From the NCBI RefSeq assembly GCF_000801105.2, contig NC_079514.1, forward strand, positions 2,356,001 to 2,420,000: a DNA stretch of 64,000 bases, given 5' to 3'. The notes beneath the pieces are model-generated. The model searched no databases, was not told where the DNA came from, and saw nothing but the letters and a program-made list of their open reading frames with translations. The translations under genes were made by a program, and so were the position numbers. Source of the DNA: Raphanus sativus (lineage: Eukaryota > Streptophyta > Magnoliopsida > Brassicales > Brassicaceae). Positions 57,209 to 64,000 of the stretch are shown here, one piece after another. Position 1 is the first letter of the stretch. Every line of letters starts with the position of its first letter.

Positions 57209-58429
57209 TCAACATGTTATATACATGTTACTAGATGTTTTGCCCGCATATGCGGGCATAAATTTTTTATAAATACTTATTAGTTTATGTCTTACTAATC
57301 TAAAACCAGCATAATAAATTATTATTTATGTTTTTAACCAATTAAATCAAACATCAAAATATTTATATATGTCAAATATCTTTTATCAAAATATATATGT
57401 CAAATATTAGTGTGTTAAGTTTTTTTAAAACACTCATATCTTAGAGATAGTTTAGAAAATATATTTATATTTTTTTGGTTAACTAATATTTAATTATAAA
57501 TTGTTTTGTATCTTAATTTTTTTTAACTTTATAATAAAAATATTGTTTTCAGATAGGCACACAATATATATATAAGAGTTATCTTTTTTTTTTTTTTTTT
57601 AAATCTATAATATTATTTTGTAATCAATTATTTAATATAGCATATTACATATAAACTTTATATCATTAAAATAAAATTCGTTTTTATTTATATATAAATT
57701 CAGTAAGGGTATTATTTAAGTTAATAAAATAGTGAATAGTTAGAAACTAATAATAAACCAATAAACTATCTAAAAGTCTAAAACCTAATAAAAATATGAC
57801 AAATAAGAAAAGCTAATATAACATATAAATTTATGACTAATAGAAATAAAATTCGTTTTTATTTATACAAGATTCATCAAAGCTATTTTGAAATTAATAA
57901 ATTAGTGACTCAGCTAAAAACAAATAATAAATCAATGATAATTTAGTTTAAATTTAATAAAACATGACAAATAAACAAAATTAGCTAAAATTATGGAGAA
58001 CATGACAAGTAAGTAAAATCACTTCATAAATAATAGTATAAATACTATACGTATACACTAATAATTCATACAACAAACAACCAAATACTGAAAACTAAAA
58101 CCACCTCCTTTGTGTTAAAACAAAAAAAAAACACAACTGATCTCTCTCCACTTATTGATCCATCGCAGCAGCACCAAATACAAAACCCCTCTAAAATGGG
58201 TATCACTATTTTTTTTTTTTCCAAAATGGACATCACTATCCACACGGCATACATGTTTCGTACTAAGTGTAATTTCACATTTTTTTACTGCAAGCCAACA
58301 TTGCATGCAAATCTTTAACTTTACATACAAGGAAGGATTCTCTCGACCTAGCTCAGCCTCTGATTGATTGGTAGGAATCACATGTATCATTGTCAATAAC
58401 CCCGCGCTTGCGCGGGGCACCGCCCCTAG
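57209..58429 (+). mobile_element. Nonautonomous Helitron, about 1.2 kb
   Basis: The 3' end is clear: hairpin CCCCGCG-CTTG-CGCGGGG (58400-58417), then CACCGCCCCTAG and a T at 58430. The 5' end has ACTAGATGTTTTGCCCGC with the perfect palindrome GCCCGCATATGCGGGC at 57242-57257; the exact first base is uncertain (TC at 57209 assumed). No Rep/helicase coding sequence is present. Confidence 0.65.
58193..58239 (-). mobile_element. Micro-retroposon inside the Helitron: 17-bp repeats, 13-nt insert
   Basis: AAAATGGGTATCACTAT (58193-58209) recurs as AAAATGGACATCACTAT (58223-58239). The insert on the minus strand is GG plus 11 A residues. Its position inside the Helitron means it arrived after, or travelled with, that element. 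Confidence 0.5.
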
Positions 58430-59773
58430 TTGAATTAAGTATGTGAAAGGGAAATTTAGAATTTGTAGGTTAGCAAGTCGTTCGCAGTCTAACTTGCTTG
58501 AAAGATTTAGATAAATTATCAATTTCAAACATTAGTTACTCTAGGATCAAATCAAGTACCTTTGTATAATACAGTAGTTAACTCAAAAGTCGTGGCTCAT
58601 GTGTTGTTGTAGGGTTACTACTTTTTTCGTTACTACTTTACAGTACTTCCTCTTTAATCCATCGTTATAAGAAAAAATGCATAGTACTTTAGAAAATTTG
58701 TAGTGCATAGTCCTTATCTAGAAGAAGAGAAGTTTGTACGTCACCAAACCCCACTAAAACTCAAGTTGGGAATATGTTCATCTGCTTATTATTTAAATAA
58801 TTATGTTTTCCCCTTGAGTTTAATACTATATCTTTCTCCCTAATCCTCAATTAACTAACTTAATATAAAGTTGGAATATTAACAGCAATGCTATAGTAAT
58901 TGTATAGTATTTCGTGGATGTAATCTGACAGGAGCCTTCTTTGGTGATTGGTCTCCTTTCGCCAACAATTTATACTAGTTGAAATATACTTAAATAATCG
59001 TTAAAAATGAATGAAAGTCACTAATAAGAAAGAAATGGCCGTTCAAGTACAAAAGTGGAATATGATTATCCATAGCAATTACAATTAAATATTCCAGATT
59101 TGTTTTAGGAAAAGGTTGGCATACTATATTTTATATAAATAAACGTTTGTGGAGTATTTCGAATCCAAGTGGCCTGCCTCATACGAAACTTTCCTTTTAG
59201 TAAAGCAAGAAAAACATACGAAGTGGATTTGGATATTGCTTAAATATTATCAGAGTTACAGGTTACACAATTATATGTCTTAGTTTGATGGTCCTGTTCT
59301 AGGAATCCTTTTAGCAATCATTGTAATTATTTTTAGTTAGTGAACTTGTATGCTCGTATATTAAAACTCACAACTTGTAATGGGATGCAAACCTAAATTA
59401 CCACGATCTGACATGTTCATCTTGGTCATTTTAACAGCTATTTGAATTTTGTTCATTTCATTTGGTTCGTTTAACGTTCATTTTATGCATGTACGAGGGT
59501 AATGAAGATAAGTACTAAACGATGAGCGGTGATTGTCCGTGCAGAACAAAACGTACTACCCTCTACCGCTAAAAGGTGCAAGTGGAAGCTGACGAAATGT
59601 AGGGCACAAAGAAGTAATAAAATATCATCTTCTCATGATATAATAATGAGTAATGGAATGCCAGTGAATTATATGGCCCTCTTATCCCTTGGTGCTTTTA
59701 TTATTGATTTTTTGGTAAAGTTCTTTTAAACTCGGTAAGAAATTTTGATCTTCGTTTGAATGGAAATGAGTAA

Positions 59774-59818
59774 ATATTCAAAATCATTTTTGCCAAAAAT
59801 ATATATATTTAAAATCAT
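59774..59818 (+). mobile_element. Micro-retroposon: 14-bp direct repeats around a 17-nt insert
   Basis: ATATTCAAAATCAT (59774-59787) recurs with one change at 59805-59818. The insert is TTTTGCCAAAAATATAT, matching the start of the insert at 20543. Confidence 0.45.
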
Positions 59819-61343
59819 GGTCAAACTTTCAATCTGTTTCGTACATGCCATTTTAAAAATAAATTAAAATGACACATATATGAATATATAAGAATATTTT
59901 TATATATTTTTCTTCTTTTTAAATTTGGAAGATGGTTAAAAACTTAAAAATCAAAACATGGAAGAAGGAAACTTACATTTTTTGAAGAGGAGGAAAATTT
60001 TTTTTTGGTAAAAAGGAGGAAAAGTTTGCGGTGGAGAAACATGAAGTGAAGTGAGAAAAGAAAATATAAAAAGGCAAACAATTTAGTTAAAGGTAAACTA
60101 AGAAGAAAGAAAGCCACATTTTCTTTCACCGTGTATATTGGATAGCTCTACAGGGAAATTAAGTAGCTAAATCAACTAACAATCATATAATAAGTTGAAT
60201 TAACATGTCAATACTACATCCGCAATAGACATTTTCTACTGTCCAAACATTAACATACATGCAACGCAGCTATAGTGAATCAGACATCAAACTAGACATA
60301 ACAACATTTGAGAGTATCATAAAGGTGTCTTACCACATAAACAACATGAGGATCTCAAGTTCTGATCTTATCCATATCTCATGAGCACATGATGTACAAA
60401 AAGGAATTATCACGTAGCCTGGCTAGAGACTAATATATTTGTCAAATCAAAGCACCAAAGCCAATAGAGATTTTCGGAAAATGCAAAGAAAAATAGATTG
60501 ATATTGTTGGCACTTTAACCCACAAATACAACCCATCCCTCTTTCTCCTAAATCATTTTTCTCGCTTATTATCGTGCAAACAGAGTCAATTTTCCACTAT
60601 ACCTCTCTTATATGCTCTTTCACTATGTCCTGATTAACTTCATTATAATATATCAGATATATTGAAATGTCAATGTTGAGCAGATATAGACTATAACTGT
60701 ACGGAATATGTATAAATTAAAATCACTGTGTATTTTAATTTAATCTTAAAAGGAAAGTGGTTAAGTGTCCAGTTATGTTGATACATGAATTGGAACCATG
60801 ACTCATTGACTCATGGCACCGTCCCTTTTCTATGTCACTATTATATACTATTAATCAGCACCCCAATCAGAGGTTTAGAGTGGATATGGCTCAACACATG
60901 TCCCACGCATTGTGGTAATGCAAGGTTATTCATCATTTTAATTTATTATTTAAATATCTTGTTACTAATGAAAATCATACGTTTCTTTTTTTATTATTAT
61001 TGAAATATCTCAATTCTTACTTAATGAAAATCATATGCAACCCTTAACTTTTTTATTATTGAAATTGGGTTGTGGTATAATAGTAATAGCAACGTAAACC
61101 ATACCACACGGGTTAAAATATCGTGAATTTCTTGATTGTTTCCATCTTCGTAAAATTACCATGCAAGGTGAAAAAATTATGAAATATTGTTGGGGTGCTT
61201 TGTCGAATATTTTGGGGGTGTTATGAAATAATTTTAGCACTATGGCTAAAAGAAAAAAAAAGAGAGGACTGAATCATTACATTTTTAGTATTAATTAAAT
61301 ACAATCGCCATTTTATTTGTCCCCAAGTTGCGTATACCTATAA

Positions 61344-61350
61344 TATAAAT
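61344..61350 (+). promoter_or_regulatory. Probable GDU1 TATA box
   Basis: TATAAAT in CTATAATATAAATACATC context, 123 nt before the GDU1 start codon. Confidence 0.45.
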
Positions 61351-61473
61351 ACATCTCATTACCTTCCCCATTGTTTCATTCTCAGCTTTCCTAACACGTT
61401 AAGTGAGAAAGTTAACACACACAAAAAAAAAGAAGTTGAGAGAATAATCAAAAAGAAATTATCTAAAGAAAAA

Positions 61474-61965
61474 ATGAGACTGTTGAGCGTTAGATCAAAC
61501 TCGGAAGATGTGGCGATGCACGCGCACTCCACGTCAGTTTCCGTGAATCATGGGACGGTACCGCAGTCGCCGTGGAACTCACCGGTTCCATACCTCTTCG
61601 GCGGTTTAGCGGCGATGCTTGGACTCATAGCCTTCGCTCTTCTCATCCTCGCATGTTCTTACTGGCGCTTTTCCGGCGAAGAAGGTGGTCGGAACGGCGG
61701 AGAAGTGGACGAAGAGAAAGAGAGTCGGTCCGGGGACAAGGCGGCGAACGGAGCGTACGAGGAGAAGTTTCTGGTCATTATGGCCGGAGAAAATTTGCCG
61801 AGGTATCTCGCGACGCCGACGGTGAAAAAGTGTACGTGCGGTGTTCAGGAGGGTAAAATGGTAATTTCTCAGGAGGATAATGTTGTCGTTGCTGAAGAGG
61901 AGAAGCAGATGGGAGAAGGTGAAGAGAAAGTGAAAGATACCGGAGAACCAACAACAAGTCACTAA
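61474..61965 (+). CDS. GDU1: GLUTAMINE DUMPER 1, amino acid export regulator
   Basis: A single exon encodes 163 residues, near the family's length. One membrane helix (about residues 41-64, LFGGLAAMLGLIAFALLILA) follows an SPWNSPVPY segment typical of GDU proteins. The cytosolic part holds the diagnostic VIMAG box (EKFLVIMAGENLPRYLATP), followed by a cysteine pair KKCTCG and an acidic tail ending TTSH. GDU proteins interact through the VIMAG region with LOG2, a RING E3 ligase, and increase amino acid export from plant cells at the plasma membrane. The position after GLR2.4 matches At4g31730. Confidence 0.93.
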   Translation: MRLLSVRSNSEDVAMHAHSTSVSVNHGTVPQSPWNSPVPYLFGGLAAMLGLIAFALLILACSYWRFSGEEGGRNGGEVDEEKESRSGDKAANGAYEEKFLVIMAGENLPRYLATPTVKKCTCGVQEGKMVISQEDNVVVAEEEKQMGEGEEKVKDTGEPTTSH

Positions 61966-62869
61966 GCTTTGTTTTAATTAATGTCTTTTTCTGTTACTTC
62001 TTTTTGAGAGTTTTCTAGAGAATGTAAATTTAACTATATAGCAAGATTTTGGGGTTTTTTACTTGTTATGTAGTGTTTTATATCTGTTGCTATACTAAAT
62101 CCTTTATTTCGACTTTTGTAAATTTGAGGAAATATTTAATCATCACTTTACCTACATATAAGACTATAAATGCGGTTTCATACGTGTAAATGCGTGTACA
62201 TCCATGTATTTAGGATTCGACCGTTCAACCAATTCCCTATATTTGGAATTGGGTTGATATACTTCAAAAGATCGAAACAAGGTTTATATTTGTAAAGAAT
62301 TCTATTAAAGTTCCAAAAAACGTTTGAAGAATGTATTAAGAGCGTAAGAAAAAAACGCAAAACAAACACATTATCTAAACGTTAGAAGCTTTCAGAAAAA
62401 AATTATATGGATGAGGGGGTCCTTTGGACTCTTTTTTACTCCCTTTCTACTTTTTTGTATTGGCAAATGGTATTCTAGTAGGTTGACACATTTTAATTTC
62501 ATCAAAACCATTGTTTAAGTTATATATTTATTACAATTGAAAATACAATTAAGTGCAAATACTCTTTTACAAGCGTAAACTTTGTTCTCTATTTATTTTA
62601 AATAAAATGATATCCTCTATTAATTTTCGAAAAGTAAGATGCGTTCATAGTGAGGAAAACTAGCTAACTAACAAAAATAATTAGCTAGCAAATCATTCTG
62701 TGTTCGTATCTGGTTTTAGCTATTCTGTGTGTCAAAGTGTTAGCAGATATGTCAAGAGGTGTCACATTTTGTACTGGTGGGAGTTAATTATAGCAAAAAG
62801 AATAGATTCTGTTGTTGACATTTTGACACCGTTCATTCGATGCGTCGAGTAGCCGCGTCCGTCTACTAA
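61966..62869. other. GDU1 3' flank and intergenic sequence
   Basis: AT-rich with no gene. It contains the 3' end of GDU1 and runs up to a MITE. Confidence 0.4.
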
Positions 62870-63161
62870 GAGCACTCACAACAATAAATCCTTAACAAAA
62901 AATCCTTAACAACACTTTTTGAAATATTTTATTATTTTTTCTTATTTTCGTTCGAATTAAAAAAAAAAAATTGGCCAATCACGGGCTTCCACACGGCGGT
63001 GGAGCCCGCGTACAGTGAAGAAATTGTCAGAAAACTGATCCTTATATTAGGATTTTAAGAAGCAATTATGGCACAGATTTTTGAATTTTTAAGCCCCATA
63101 TATTATTATAATTATTTTTTGGGAAGGATTTGTTGTTAAGAATTGATTGTTGTGGGTGGTC
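62870..63161. mobile_element. PIF/Harbinger (Tourist-like) MITE, 292 bp
   Basis: GAGCACTCACAACAAT at the left end matches, with two differences, the reverse complement of the right end (GACCACCCACAACAAT). TAA flanks both sides (62867-62869, 63162-63164), the usual 3-bp Harbinger target duplication. Internal sub-repeats ATCCTTAACAA continue the terminal similarity. Confidence 0.7.
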
Positions 63162-63164
63162 TAA

Positions 63165-63818
63165 AGAAAGTTCCAAACAGTTCTCTTTCCATTTAGACTT
63201 TCTTTCATTTGTTGCTTTAATTTTACGTTTATATATTTTCGTACGTTATACTTTTCTTTCAAGTTTCAACTTTGTTCAACTTAATCAGAGTTTTGGATAG
63301 CTATGTAATTTATATGCAAAAACGCTTTGGTGTATGAATGCTGTCACTTGAAAATAGTTTTACTTGTATCAAAAATCAAAAGTAAATTTTTAACAAAACG
63401 TAAGAAGTTACCCTCTTATCCTAGTATTTTATTTGTGCCACACAACCAATGATACGTGCATATTAGAATATCCTAGTAGGACTATCCAAAGCCAATACTA
63501 TGATGCAAAACCAACACCTGTATCTTCTGATCAGCAACAACATACTGCTTTAATAACCTATCGCCAACTGCACGAGAAACAGCAAGAACTCCTCCCAGTA
63601 AAACATAACAATATAAGACTATGGTTCTCATGTATATTCTACACTGGCCTCTTCTGAGCACCTTACTGTGTAAAACATAAGTAAACGTGATAAATACTAA
63701 TAACTCGCCAGTAATCTGGACGGTTTACACATATCATAACAACATAAGACTGGCTCTCAACTTCTCATGTATCAACCCGAGTCTTACTAAATATTCAGTT
63801 TACGCTGTTCCTACATAA
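63165..63818. other. Intergenic sequence; short GC-richer open frame of unknown origin
   Basis: A frame at 63433-63657 ([40 protein letters not shown]) looks less random than its surroundings but has no recognised family or gene structure. Confidence 0.3.
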
Positions 63819-64000
63819 TCTATAATATAACGAGGGAGTTGGGGCTCTCCCTTGCTGCCACGTCAGCATTTTTTACGTTTGGGCTTTTTTTTTTTTCTAT
63901 TGTGGGCTTCTAATTAAAACAATATGAAAAAATGGGCTTCGATTTACTTAATGTTTCTTTCGTTGATTTCTTAGACCCGGATGTCGATTTTCCAGATTAG
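63819..64000 (+). mobile_element. Helitron-like 5' end, cut by window edge
   Basis: TCTATAATATAACGAGGGAG follows an A at 63818, and CTTGCTGCCACGTCAGC comes next; this opening is common to Brassicaceae nonautonomous Helitrons. The far end is outside the window. Confidence 0.5.

Larger units (their letters stand above)
58430..61473. other. GDU1 upstream spacer
   Basis: Three kilobases of AT-rich sequence without a gene. Arabidopsis has TAF10 (At4g31720) next to GDU1; no trace was seen here. Two poly(A) insertion candidates occur (59774-59818 and a weak one near 59988). Confidence 0.45.

Noticed and set aside
59988..60023. Poly(A) insertion with AGGAGGAAAA repeats
   Set aside because: The direct repeat is only 10 bp in a purine-rich region and could arise by chance; not counted among the fifteen loci.
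1..64000. CRISPR arrays, operons, rRNA, bacterial-type regulation
   Set aside because: Intron-containing plant genes throughout; no regularly spaced repeats with unique spacers and no rRNA signatures were seen.

Overview
This is a nuclear plant window. Genes have GT-AG introns, AT-rich spacers carry plant transposons, and nearly every gene has a recognisable Arabidopsis chromosome 4 counterpart. The diverged but collinear gene set fits the mustard family, probably Brassica, Raphanus or a near relative. Arabidopsis locus names below are recalled from memory, not from a search.

Layout. Positions 1-946 hold the start of an NPY1-type BTB/NPH3 gene, cut by the window edge. Positions 0.95-11.3 kb are gene-poor: Helitron and Stowaway elements, tiny poly(A) insertions, and two fragments of unrelated genes, one TRAPPC6-like. 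Positions 11.3-19.7 kb carry a small membrane protein (At4g31830 type), ENODL15, PGR3 and a PP2C phosphatase. A 100-N gap lies at 21502-21601. Beyond it come HCF153, a 2652-residue tail-anchored coiled-coil protein (At4g31570 type), splicing factor RSZ22, xyloglucan synthase CSLC5, a REM/B3 gene cluster, glutamate receptor GLR2.4, a broken REM gene, a pseudogene- and transposon-rich stretch, and GLUTAMINE DUMPER1.

Order. Left of the gap the order corresponds to At4g31820-31860; right of it to At4g31560-31730. Each half is collinear, but the halves are swapped relative to Arabidopsis, and the junction coincides with the gap, so either a real rearrangement or a scaffolding error is possible. 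The genes do not form an operon; their roles are independent (plastid gene expression and cytochrome b6f, Golgi wall synthesis, splicing, reproductive transcription factors, ion and amino acid transport).

Most striking observation. At least fifteen places show the same tiny structure: a 13-22 bp direct repeat flanking an 11-27 nt insert that consists of a few variable bases plus an A-run. The repeats mostly start with A residues on the poly(A) strand, as expected for target-primed reverse transcription. One full SINE at 53365-53596 has the same architecture. These look like extremely 5'-truncated retroposons.
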